A stretch of 64,000 nucleotides of DNA. It comes from an uncultured Clostridia bacterium. GTDB lineage: Bacteria > Bacillota > Clostridia > Oscillospirales > Ruminococcaceae. Of this stretch, positions 24,117 to 31,758 are shown piece by piece. Positions within the stretch are counted from its first letter, which is position 1. Every line of letters starts with the position of its first letter. The translations under genes were made by a program, and so were the position numbers. The stretch lies in assembly GCA_944386805.1 (NCBI GenBank), contig CALXCO010000005.1, positions 26,980 to 90,979 of the forward strand, written 5' to 3'. The notes under the pieces are model-generated. The model was not told the origin of the DNA. It made no database searches and was given only the letters and a program-made list of their open reading frames with translations.

Positions 24117-24140
24117 AGGCTTCACTAACTAGTGAAGCCT
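24117..24140 (+). promoter_or_regulatory. palindromic operator or hairpin at the transcription start
   Basis: Perfect 11-bp arms AGGCTTCACTA and TAGTGAAGCCT separated by AC, followed by GTTTTT. It could be a repressor site at +1 or, as RNA, an early terminator. Confidence 0.6.
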
Positions 24141-24154
24141 GTTTTTATCCGAAC

Positions 24155-24174
24155 AGGTTAGCTTTAGCTAACCT
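24155..24174 (+). promoter_or_regulatory. palindrome resembling DtxR-family half-sites
   Basis: Perfect 8-bp arms AGGTTAGC and GCTAACCT around TTTA. The AGGTTAG/CTAACCT halves match DtxR/IdeR-type iron boxes, but the centre is wider than the classical 19-bp box. It fits metal control of a ZIP transporter operon. Confidence 0.5.
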
Positions 24175-24194
24175 TGTAAAGGAGGGAATATCAG

Positions 24195-24983
24195 ATGTTA
24201 TCTCTTGAAATAGGACAGGGATTGCTGATCCCACTTGCCGGAACGACACTCGGTTCGGCCTGCGTCTTTTTTATGCGCAATTCGCTTCATCCCGCTCTTC
24301 AACGTGCATTAACTGGGTTCGCGGCCGGTGTCATGGTGGCGGCTTCCGTCTGGAGCCTGCTGCTGCCATCCCTTGAACAGGCGGCTGCAATGGGGAAATG
24401 GTCCTTTTTGCCGGCTGTCATCGGATTCTGGATGGGCATTCTGTTTCTCTGGCTGCTCGACCACATCGTCCCCCATCTCCATCGCGGCAGCGATGAGGCC
24501 GAAGGAATCAAAACCGGCTTTGGAAAATCGACGATGCTTACACTCGCTGTCGCGCTGCACAATCTGCCGGAAGGGATGGCTGTCGGTGCGGTATTCGCCG
24601 GGTGGATGGCCGGTGAAAAAGGAATCAGCCTCGCGGCTGCGCTGACCCTTTCGCTTGGAATTGCCATCCAGAACTTCCCGGAAGGGGCGATCATTTCGAT
24701 GCCGCTCAGAGCTGAAGGACTCTCCAAACCCCGTGCCTTCTTCTATGGGCTGTTGTCCGGTGTCGTCGAACCAATCGGCGCACTGCTGACCATCCTGCTC
24801 GCCGGTATCATGGTCCCCGTTCTTCCGTATGCGCTGAGCTTTGCAGCTGGTGCGATGATATACGTCGTGGTGGAAGAGCTGATTCCTGAAATGTCGGTCG
24901 GCAAACATTCCAACCTCGGAACCCTTTTCTTTGCCGCCGGGTTTACGCTGATGATGACGCTGGATGTGGCGCTGGGAGCATGA
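24195..24983 (+). CDS. ZIP family metal transporter
   Basis: 262-residue integral membrane protein with eight predicted helices. It has the two ZIP metal-site helices: ALHNLPEGMAVGA (TM4) and IQNFPEGAIIS (TM5). His, Asn, Glu and Pro residues there bind Zn or Fe/Mn. A His-containing loop (HIVPHLHRGSDEAEG) lies before TM4. The family moves divalent metals into the cytosol. AAAGGAGGG precedes the ATG. It is the first gene of a metal-associated operon; the precise metal is unknown, and iron or manganese are as likely as zinc given the DtxR-like site. Confidence 0.92.
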   Translation: MLSLEIGQGLLIPLAGTTLGSACVFFMRNSLHPALQRALTGFAAGVMVAASVWSLLLPSLEQAAAMGKWSFLPAVIGFWMGILFLWLLDHIVPHLHRGSDEAEGIKTGFGKSTMLTLAVALHNLPEGMAVGAVFAGWMAGEKGISLAAALTLSLGIAIQNFPEGAIISMPLRAEGLSKPRAFFYGLLSGVVEPIGALLTILLAGIMVPVLPYALSFAAGAMIYVVVEELIPEMSVGKHSNLGTLFFAAGFTLMMTLDVALGA

Positions 24984-25014
24984 ACATACACTTTGTACAG
25001 GGAGGGTAAACAAT

Positions 25015-25185
25015 ATGCTTGTATCATGGACAGGTATCCTCAGGGACGGAACCGCCGCATTTGTGATCTCTGCGGTCATCATCGCCCTGTTTACCGGCAT
25101 CAAAACCTTAATCAAAAAATCCGGAAAGGCGGAAAATCAACATGATGATAAACAAAAGGCTGATCGGTACCGTCAGCGAAAGTAA
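25015..25185 (+). CDS. small single-pass membrane protein, 56 residues
   Basis: Starts at the ATG at 25015, 8 nt after GGGAGGG. It has one hydrophobic helix (TAAFVISAVIIALFTGIKTL) and a basic, polar tail. It overlaps the first exporter gene by 44 bp, so it is likely translated in the same operon. Its size and position recall small partners of metal transporters, but it has no Cys and I recognise no family. Confidence 0.55.
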   Translation: MLVSWTGILRDGTAAFVISAVIIALFTGIKTLIKKSGKAENQHDDKQKADRYRQRK

Positions 25186-26884
25186 AAAATACATAGCGGC
25201 AAATGTCCTGCTGCAATGGTGTGCGCTGGCGGCAAATATCCTGCTGATGTTCAGCATCGCAAGGTTGTTGTCGGCAGTATTCGAGCAAAACGCCGGTCCC
25301 AGCGTGTTTTTATCAACGGCGGTGATTGCGCTGTGTGTGTTGCTGATTCGTTATCTGGCCACTGTGGTGGCTTCCAGAATGAGTTTCCTCTCCTCGAAGG
25401 CAGTCAAAAAAACGCTGCGGGAAAAGATCTATCAAAAGCTGCTGAAACTTGGAAGCAGCTACAGCGAAAAGGTCCGGACTTCTGAAATCGTACAGGTCGC
25501 TGTAGAAGGCGTCGACCAGCTGGAAACCTATTTCGGCTCCTACCTGCCGCAGTTCTTCTATGCGATGCTGGCACCGCTGACGCTCTTTCTGGTGCTGTGC
25601 TTTGTCAACGTCCCCAGTGCCGTCGTCCTGCTGGTCTGCGTTCCGCTGATTCCGATTGCAATTGCGGCGGTCCAGACCTGGGCGAAAAAGCTGCTTTCCA
25701 AATACTGGGGGCAATATACCGAACTGGGCGATACCTTCCTCGAAAACCTGCAAGGGCTGACGACTCTCAAAATCTATCAGGCCGACGAGCTGAAACAGGC
25801 CGAAATGAACGATCAGGCAGAAAAATTCCGCAAAATTACGATGAAGGTGCTGACCATGCAGCTCAATTCCATCACCATCATGGACCTGATTGCCTATGGC
25901 GGTGCGGCATTGGGCGGGATTATGGCGGTCACCCAGTTCCGGAATGGGAACGTTTCCCTTGCCGGCTGTCTGACGATCATCCTGCTGGCGTCTGATTTCT
26001 TTATTCCGATGCGCCTGCTGGGTTCATTCTTCCACATCGCAATGAATGGGATGGCGGCAAGTGACAAAATCTTCCGTCTGCTCGATCTGGAAGAGCCTTC
26101 CACCCAGGCAGCACAACCCTTTCCGGCGGAGCATACCATCCGCATCCATGATCTGCACTTTTCCTATGAGCCGGACAGAGAAATCCTGCGCGGTGTCGAC
26201 ATGACCTTCCCGGCCGGCAGTTTTACTGCACTGGTCGGGGAAAGCGGCTGCGGCAAATCCACCCTTGCCGCGATATTGATGGGGAAAAACAAACAGTACG
26301 CCGGCTTAGTCACAATTGGCGGGCTGCCGCTCGATTCGATACAGGAAGACAGCCTTCTCCGGAATGTCACCTATATCGGCCATCAGAGCTATCTGTTTAA
26401 AGGCACGGTCCGGGATAACCTGCTGATGGGCAATCCTAAAGCGGACGATCGGACGTTATGGCAGGTGCTGGAGCAGGTCAATCTGGCCGCATTCCTGCGT
26501 GCTGAACAGGGACTGGATACCTTATTGCAGGAAAAAGGTTCCAACCTCTCCGGTGGGCAGTGCCAGCGGCTTGCACTGGCACGTGCGCTGCTGCATGACA
26601 GCCCGGTGTATATCTTTGACGAAGCAACCTCCAACATCGACGTCGAAAGCGAAGACGATATCATCCGTCAGATTCACCTCCTTGCCCGGACAAAAACCGT
26701 CCTGCTGATCTCCCACCGGCTGGTCAACGTCATGGGAGCCGACAACATCTATCTGCTGGAAAAGGGTGTGGTCGCCGAATCGGGCACCCATGCCCAGTTG
26801 CTTAGCCGGCATGGGGTCTATGCAAAGCTGTGGAATGCACAGCAAACACTTGAAAACTATCGAAAGGTAGGTGAACCGGCATGA
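25142..26884 (+). CDS. ABC exporter half-transporter, CydD-like
   Basis: 580-residue fused permease/ATPase. Six transmembrane helices occupy residues ~15-310. The C-terminal ATPase has Walker A GESGCGKST, signature NLSGGQCQRLALARALL and Walker B VYIFDEATS. The layout and the pairing with a second half-exporter match CydDC, which in Enterobacteria exports thiols and binds heme. It overlaps the next gene by 4 bp (ATGA), so the two should form a heterodimer. There are no cytochrome bd genes here, and the metal-linked neighbours suggest a different cargo such as a metal chelate or heme. Confidence 0.9.
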   Translation: MMINKRLIGTVSESKKYIAANVLLQWCALAANILLMFSIARLLSAVFEQNAGPSVFLSTAVIALCVLLIRYLATVVASRMSFLSSKAVKKTLREKIYQKLLKLGSSYSEKVRTSEIVQVAVEGVDQLETYFGSYLPQFFYAMLAPLTLFLVLCFVNVPSAVVLLVCVPLIPIAIAAVQTWAKKLLSKYWGQYTELGDTFLENLQGLTTLKIYQADELKQAEMNDQAEKFRKITMKVLTMQLNSITIMDLIAYGGAALGGIMAVTQFRNGNVSLAGCLTIILLASDFFIPMRLLGSFFHIAMNGMAASDKIFRLLDLEEPSTQAAQPFPAEHTIRIHDLHFSYEPDREILRGVDMTFPAGSFTALVGESGCGKSTLAAILMGKNKQYAGLVTIGGLPLDSIQEDSLLRNVTYIGHQSYLFKGTVRDNLLMGNPKADDRTLWQVLEQVNLAAFLRAEQGLDTLLQEKGSNLSGGQCQRLALARALLHDSPVYIFDEATSNIDVESEDDIIRQIHLLARTKTVLLISHRLVNVMGADNIYLLEKGVVAESGTHAQLLSRHGVYAKLWNAQQTLENYRKVGEPA

Positions 26885-28539
26885 AAAAGCGAAGCGGATT
26901 GCAGGTCATGGCACGGCTGATCGGGCTGGTCAAGCCGTTGAGCGGATATATGGTGCTGGCTGTTCTGATGGGGCTGCTGGGACATCTTTGTGCGGCATTT
27001 ATTACGATTCTGGCCGGTTATGGGGTTATCAGCCTGCTGGGAATCGGCACGGGCTGGACACTGACGGCAATTTTCATCCTGATGGGAATTTTTGCGCTGC
27101 TCCGGGGATTGCTCCGGTATGCCGAGCAGGCCTGCAACCACTTTATCGCATTTAAGCTGCTGGCACTGCTGCGCGACCGGGTATTCAGAGCACTGCGCAG
27201 GCTCTGTCCGGCTAAGCTCGAAGGCAAAGACAAGGGCAACCTGATTGCAGTCATTACCTCCGACATCGAACTGCTGGAGGTATTTTACGCCCATACCATC
27301 TCCCCCGCCGCCATTGCATTGCTGTTTACCGTCATCATGTGCCTGTTCATCGGCTCTTTTCACTGGGGATTGGGGCTGATTGCGCTGGCGGCGTATGCTA
27401 CGGTCGGTGTCATCATCCCGCTCATCACCGCAAAATACAGCGGCGATGATGGGCTTCGGTTCCGCACCAAATCCGGCGAACTGTCCGGATTCGTGCTGGA
27501 CAGCCTGCGCGGGCTGTCCGAGATTCTGCAATACGGTCAGGGCAATCGCCGTCTGAAGCAGATGAATGAACAGACCGACGCCCTCTCGGAAGAGGAACAG
27601 AAGCTGAAACGTATCGCCGGGCGCAATACGGCGGTCACCAATATCACGGTACTGGCGTTTGACCTGCTGATGCTGTTTGGCTCAGCATGGCTCTGCCAGA
27701 TTGGCGTCCTTTCCTTTGCTGCGGTACTGATTCCGACGCTGGCGCTGTTTGCTTCGTTCGGACCGGTCATCGCACTGGCAGCGCTGGGAAGCACGCTGCA
27801 AAACACCTTTGCCGCCGGAAACCGGGTGCTGGATATTCTGGATGAAACACCGGTCGTCGAGGAAATTTCCGGCAAACCGGACATCACCTTCCGGCATGCC
27901 GAAGCAAACAACGTTTCTTTTTCCTATGGAAACGAAGAGATTCTTTCGGATATCTCGGTCAGCATTCCGGCCGGTTCTGTCGTCGGAATCGTCGGAAAAA
28001 GCGGCAGCGGAAAATCTACGCTGCTCAAGCTGTTTATGCGGTTCTGGCAGGTCCGGCAGGGTACGGTCGCCCTGTCCGGCAAGCCGGTCGATCAGATCAA
28101 CACCGCCAACCTGCGCGAGATGGAGGGTTTTGTCACCCAGCAGACCCACCTGTTCCATGACAGCATCAAAAACAACCTCCGGATTGCCAAGCCGGATGCG
28201 ACCGATGAACAACTGGTCGCTGCCTGCAAAAAGGCATCGGTCCATGATTTTATCATGACCCTGCCCAACGGCTACGATACGCCGGTCGGCGAGCTGGGCG
28301 ACACCCTTTCGGGTGGAGAACGCCAGCGGCTGGGACTGGCACGTGCCTTTTTACATAACGCACCGTTCCTGCTGCTGGACGAGCCGACCAGCAATCTGGA
28401 CAGCCTGAATGAAGCCGTCATCCTCAAATCCCTCCGGGAAGAACGGGATGGAAAAACCGTCATTCTGGTTTCCCACCGTCAGTCGACGATGCGGATTGCG
28501 GACAGTGTCATTTCGGTTGAAAACGGGAGGGTGAGCTGA
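26881..28539 (+). CDS. ABC exporter half-transporter, CydC-like
   Basis: 552-residue permease/ATPase fusion, the likely partner of the preceding gene. Six helices precede an ATPase with Walker A GKSGSGKST, signature LSGGERQRLGLARAF and Walker B FLLLDEPTSNLD. The coupling-helix region HTISPAAIALLF (after ELLEVFYA) is typical of CydC. Overlaps on both sides (ATGA with the gene before, TGATG with the gene after) show strong translational coupling. The transported substrate cannot be read from sequence. Confidence 0.9.
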   Translation: MKKRSGLQVMARLIGLVKPLSGYMVLAVLMGLLGHLCAAFITILAGYGVISLLGIGTGWTLTAIFILMGIFALLRGLLRYAEQACNHFIAFKLLALLRDRVFRALRRLCPAKLEGKDKGNLIAVITSDIELLEVFYAHTISPAAIALLFTVIMCLFIGSFHWGLGLIALAAYATVGVIIPLITAKYSGDDGLRFRTKSGELSGFVLDSLRGLSEILQYGQGNRRLKQMNEQTDALSEEEQKLKRIAGRNTAVTNITVLAFDLLMLFGSAWLCQIGVLSFAAVLIPTLALFASFGPVIALAALGSTLQNTFAAGNRVLDILDETPVVEEISGKPDITFRHAEANNVSFSYGNEEILSDISVSIPAGSVVGIVGKSGSGKSTLLKLFMRFWQVRQGTVALSGKPVDQINTANLREMEGFVTQQTHLFHDSIKNNLRIAKPDATDEQLVAACKKASVHDFIMTLPNGYDTPVGELGDTLSGGERQRLGLARAFLHNAPFLLLDEPTSNLDSLNEAVILKSLREERDGKTVILVSHRQSTMRIADSVISVENGRVS

Positions 28540-28880
28540 TGAAAAATACGGAGGATAAGCGGGAACGGGAAAAAAGAATCGTCTCACAGATGATTACGCT
28601 GTACTGCAAATGCAAGCACCATCCTTCCGGCAGACTCTGCCCGGAATGTGCGGCACTTGAGGAGTACGCCAGGCAGCGCAGTGACCGCTGCCCATTTATG
28701 GAAACCAAAACCTTTTGCTCCAACTGCAAAGTTCATTGCTATAAACCGGAGATGCGGGAAAAAATCCGGGAAGTCATGCGGTTTTCCGGTCCGCGGATGC
28801 TGTTTGTTCACCCTGTGATGGCAATTTCCCACCTGATCGAGTCCAACAAAGAAAAAAGACAACTGGAGGCGGCTAAATGA
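28539..28880 (+). CDS. ygbA: YgbA family protein (nitrous oxide-stimulated promoter family)
   Basis: 113-residue soluble protein with ten Cys, mostly in the order CKC, LCPEC, RCP, FCSNCKVHC, followed by the YgbA signature MRFSGPRMLFVHPVMAI. The Cys pattern suggests an Fe-S cluster or metal site. In Enterobacteria ygbA is induced by nitric oxide and repressed by NsrR. Its biochemical function is unclear. Here it is tightly coupled to the ABC exporter and the DUF454 gene, linking it to metal or nitrosative stress handling. Confidence 0.85.
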   Translation: MKNTEDKREREKRIVSQMITLYCKCKHHPSGRLCPECAALEEYARQRSDRCPFMETKTFCSNCKVHCYKPEMREKIREVMRFSGPRMLFVHPVMAISHLIESNKEKRQLEAAK

Positions 28881-29281
28881 CAATCAAAAAAATCCTGTAT
28901 ATCCTGCTTGGATGCGTCGGTCTGGCGCTCGGTGCAATCGGCGCAGTGCTTCCGCTGCTGCCGGCATTTCCCTTTCTGCTGCTTGCAGCCTTTTCGTTCG
29001 CCCGGAGTTCCGAAAAGCTGCACAGATGGTTTACCGGGACAAAACTGTATAAAAACAATCTGGAAAGCTATATAAAGGGCAAAGGGATGACCTGGAAGAC
29101 GAAAATTCGGGTGATGATTACGGTCACGGTTTTGATGTCCATCGGATTCATCATGATGAGCCGTGTACCGGTCGGGCGGATTGTCCTCGGCGTTGTCTGG
29201 ATTTTCCATATCCTGTATTTTATCTTTGGCGTCAGAACCATCGAGGAATCTGACCTTCAAACCGACGAACAGCCGGAATAA
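28877..29281 (+). CDS. DUF454 (YbaN) family membrane protein
   Basis: 134-residue protein with three to four transmembrane helices. The N-terminal signature is YILLGCVGLALGAIGAVLPL with LPAFPFLLLAAFSFARSS, in which the LP-PFLLLA-FCF-RSS pattern defines the family. It overlaps the ygbA gene by 4 bp and ends the operon. The function is unknown, but DUF454 genes often accompany iron or heme genes. Confidence 0.88.
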   Translation: MTIKKILYILLGCVGLALGAIGAVLPLLPAFPFLLLAAFSFARSSEKLHRWFTGTKLYKNNLESYIKGKGMTWKTKIRVMITVTVLMSIGFIMMSRVPVGRIVLGVVWIFHILYFIFGVRTIEESDLQTDEQPE

Positions 29282-29299
29282 CAATAGCATATCCACAGC

Positions 29300-29334
29300 A
29301 AAACAGGCGGCGTCTTACTGACGCCGCCTGTTTT
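29300..29334. terminator. bidirectional terminator
   Basis: 15-bp perfect arms AAAACAGGCGGCGTC and complement around TTACT, between convergent operons. Confidence 0.92.
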
Positions 29335-29349
29335 CATCTGATCTGACTG

Positions 29350-31668
29350 TTATTTTTCAAGGCTGTCCTGCGTAAAGACGATGGTAGCCTGTCCGTATTT
29401 TGCAACATAGGCCGGTTTCCCGAACGTCCGCATTGTAAAGGGCTGGTACTCAATCTCCTCGTTCTGAATCAGGTCACACAGTGTAATCATATCCCGGACC
29501 TTTTGGAGGTCATTCGGGCAGTAACGGTCGCCATACGGGAAATAACCGCCCTCCTGTTTTCTGTGGCCGTTCATCATCACAACGCCCTGATATTCAGGTG
29601 CGCTCATCCGCTCCAGGAAATGGACGAGGTTCTGTTTATATACAGCAAGGCTGGTCGCGCCGATGACCTGCATCCAGACGCCGAGCGCGTCTCCACACAG
29701 TGCAATTTTCCGTTTTTTATCCAGATAAACGACACTGCCGGGCGTATGACCGCCCAGGTCAAATACTTCTACCTCATAACCGCCGCCCAGATCGATGATA
29801 TCGCCATCCTTAACCGGAATCAGTTCGGGACGGGAGTAATCTTTTCCGCCGTATGCTTCTTTCAGACGGGGTCCATTCAGCAGGAAGGTATCCTTTTCGC
29901 TCATATAATACCGGTCAAATTTGTCCAGATGGTACATATGGTCACCATGGCAGTGGGTAACCGCCAGATCAACCGGCAGACGGGTCAGTGTCCGAATCAT
30001 CCCGACGAAGTCTCCCTCAGTAAAGCCGGTATCGACGACCAGTGCCCGCTCAGTGCCTTCGATCAGGTAGATCGAGGCATCCTTTGCATCCTCAATCCAG
30101 TAAAAGCCCGGCATAATCCAATGGATATCATACCGGTCATTGACCTTGGAGAACAACCATTCCTTTGCATCCTCATCGGCATAGGCGGGATTCCATGCGG
30201 CATGGGGATGTTCACCATGTTCATCCATCCAGCCGGCAGGATATTCAGTATACCGGACGTCCGCAGCCCCCGCACCCCGCAGCGCATTGACCAGCCATCT
30301 GGAGCCGGCGCATTTTTCAAAAGGCGCCGACAGATAACCATCTGCTTTGACAACCGGGTCATCCGCCGCATGGAAAGCCCAGACCGGGACATCCTTTGCG
30401 GCGCGGACCTTAAACGGGTCCCCTGCCCCACAGATCGGCATCGCTGCCGCAAAAAGTCCGGGATAACGGGCAATCATCGCCCAGGTTCCCATTCCACCCA
30501 TAGACAGACCGGTGATGTACACCCGTGTACGGTCGATTGCGGCGCCTTTTGCCGGAAGGGTCATAATCAGCTGGACGATCATCTGCTGGTACCAGTCATC
30601 TGTCCACCATTCATTTTCGGCAACCTGCGGCGCAGCGATATAACAGGGGTGTTTTGCCTGCCAGTCAGGGGATGCAAAGGTATATCCGCCGGAATTGGCG
30701 AGTGCCAGCCGGGGGTCAGTTCCCCGTTCACCCGCTCCATGCAGGAAAATAACCAGCGGATAGGATTTCCCTTCCTCCGTTTCGGGAGTGAACAGCATAT
30801 AATCCATTGTACGGCTGCCCTGACGGACCTGTTCACGGGTAAACTGATCCTTGATGGCTTCGATCTTCGGGTCGGGACGACCGTAGAAGAAGTTGTCGGG
30901 GTCATAGCAGAAGTCGACCATCTGGCCATGTCCGATATGATAGTAGTGCATCTCGCCGCCCTGCCACGGAATCGACGTCGGTTCACCTTTGAGCGTACCA
31001 TTGAGCAGGCCGTTGGTGATAAAGAGGGTATCCCGCACATACTGTCCGGTCAGCTGAACAGGAGACTGGTTGCGGTGACCGGGATAGACTTTCAGATCAG
31101 GGCATTTTCTGGTTTCTTCATACAGTGCTTTCAGCCCCATCTGGAAGACATTGAGTGCCGTACAGAAAGGAAGCTGCATCCAGAAATGTCCGGAACCGAT
31201 GCCGTCTCCGGAAAACAGCAGCTGATTTTCATAGTCGAGTGCGACCATCGAACCTTTGGAATGACCGTCGATTGCAATTGTATGGAAGCGGTAGCCGCCC
31301 AGGTCAAAAACCTTCCCCGGTTTCAGGTCGATAAACCAGTTCTTTTCTTCCCCATAATCAAACATTCCCTTGAGCAGGTCATAATCTTTATAGCTCATGT
31401 AGATTGGAACACCAGCTTCATGCAGTTCGGCAATGGCCGCACCGGCATGGTCGAGATGGCCATGGGTAATAAAGACGGTGAGGGGTTTGTCGGTGATTTT
31501 GCGTACTTCTTCATACAGTCCGGTGACGGTCTGGAGCGCATCGACCAGCAGTGCCTGCCTGCTTCCGACGATCAGATAGGCGTCGACATACGGTCCCATC
31601 TGGTTGGCTTCATTAAACTGCCAGATATTTTCGGCGATCTGCACCGGTGCATCCACATGTTTGCTCAT
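29350..31668 (-). CDS. three-domain enzyme: MBL fold, alpha/beta-hydrolase esterase, MBL fold
   Basis: 772-residue cytosolic protein with three complete catalytic domains. Domain 1 (~1-225) is a metallo-beta-lactamase fold with THGHLDHAG (68-75), H136, D155 and H198. Domain 2 (~285-510) is a prolyl-oligopeptidase/feruloyl-esterase-like hydrolase with oxyanion HG (310-311), nucleophile Ser389 in GLSMGGMG, Asp436 or 437 and a His near 484-489. Domain 3 (~515-772) is a second MBL fold with THCHGDHMYH (571-580), H641, D660 and H702. No signal peptide. It is the last gene of an LplB/YtcP-type importer operon, so it likely acts on an esterified or lactonised sugar, which is inference. Confidence 0.88.
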   Translation of the reverse strand: MSKHVDAPVQIAENIWQFNEANQMGPYVDAYLIVGSRQALLVDALQTVTGLYEEVRKITDKPLTVFITHGHLDHAGAAIAELHEAGVPIYMSYKDYDLLKGMFDYGEEKNWFIDLKPGKVFDLGGYRFHTIAIDGHSKGSMVALDYENQLLFSGDGIGSGHFWMQLPFCTALNVFQMGLKALYEETRKCPDLKVYPGHRNQSPVQLTGQYVRDTLFITNGLLNGTLKGEPTSIPWQGGEMHYYHIGHGQMVDFCYDPDNFFYGRPDPKIEAIKDQFTREQVRQGSRTMDYMLFTPETEEGKSYPLVIFLHGAGERGTDPRLALANSGGYTFASPDWQAKHPCYIAAPQVAENEWWTDDWYQQMIVQLIMTLPAKGAAIDRTRVYITGLSMGGMGTWAMIARYPGLFAAAMPICGAGDPFKVRAAKDVPVWAFHAADDPVVKADGYLSAPFEKCAGSRWLVNALRGAGAADVRYTEYPAGWMDEHGEHPHAAWNPAYADEDAKEWLFSKVNDRYDIHWIMPGFYWIEDAKDASIYLIEGTERALVVDTGFTEGDFVGMIRTLTRLPVDLAVTHCHGDHMYHLDKFDRYYMSEKDTFLLNGPRLKEAYGGKDYSRPELIPVKDGDIIDLGGGYEVEVFDLGGHTPGSVVYLDKKRKIALCGDALGVWMQVIGATSLAVYKQNLVHFLERMSAPEYQGVVMMNGHRKQEGGYFPYGDRYCPNDLQKVRDMITLCDLIQNEEIEYQPFTMRTFGKPAYVAKYGQATIVFTQDSLEK

Positions 31669-31695
31669 GCTGTTACCTTCCTTTCCACAGTTACA

Positions 31696-31731
31696 GCAGG
31701 AGCCGCTGCCGGTTAAGACAGCGGCTCCTGC
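31696..31731 (-). repeat. intercistronic hairpin after the LplA-like gene
   Basis: 13-bp perfect arms GCAGGAGCCGCTG and complement around a 10-nt loop, with no T-run, between the binding-protein gene and the three-domain enzyme gene. Confidence 0.75.
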
Positions 31732-31758
31732 CGGATTATATCAGAGACATACTTATGA

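Noticed and set aside
24155..24174. Palindrome as a classical DtxR/IdeR box
   Set aside because: The half-sites match, but they are separated by six bases rather than one, so I call it only DtxR-like.
25142..28539. Exporter pair as a true cytochrome bd assembly factor CydDC
   Set aside because: There are no cydAB genes and the operon is otherwise metal-linked. The family resemblance is kept as CydDC-like only.
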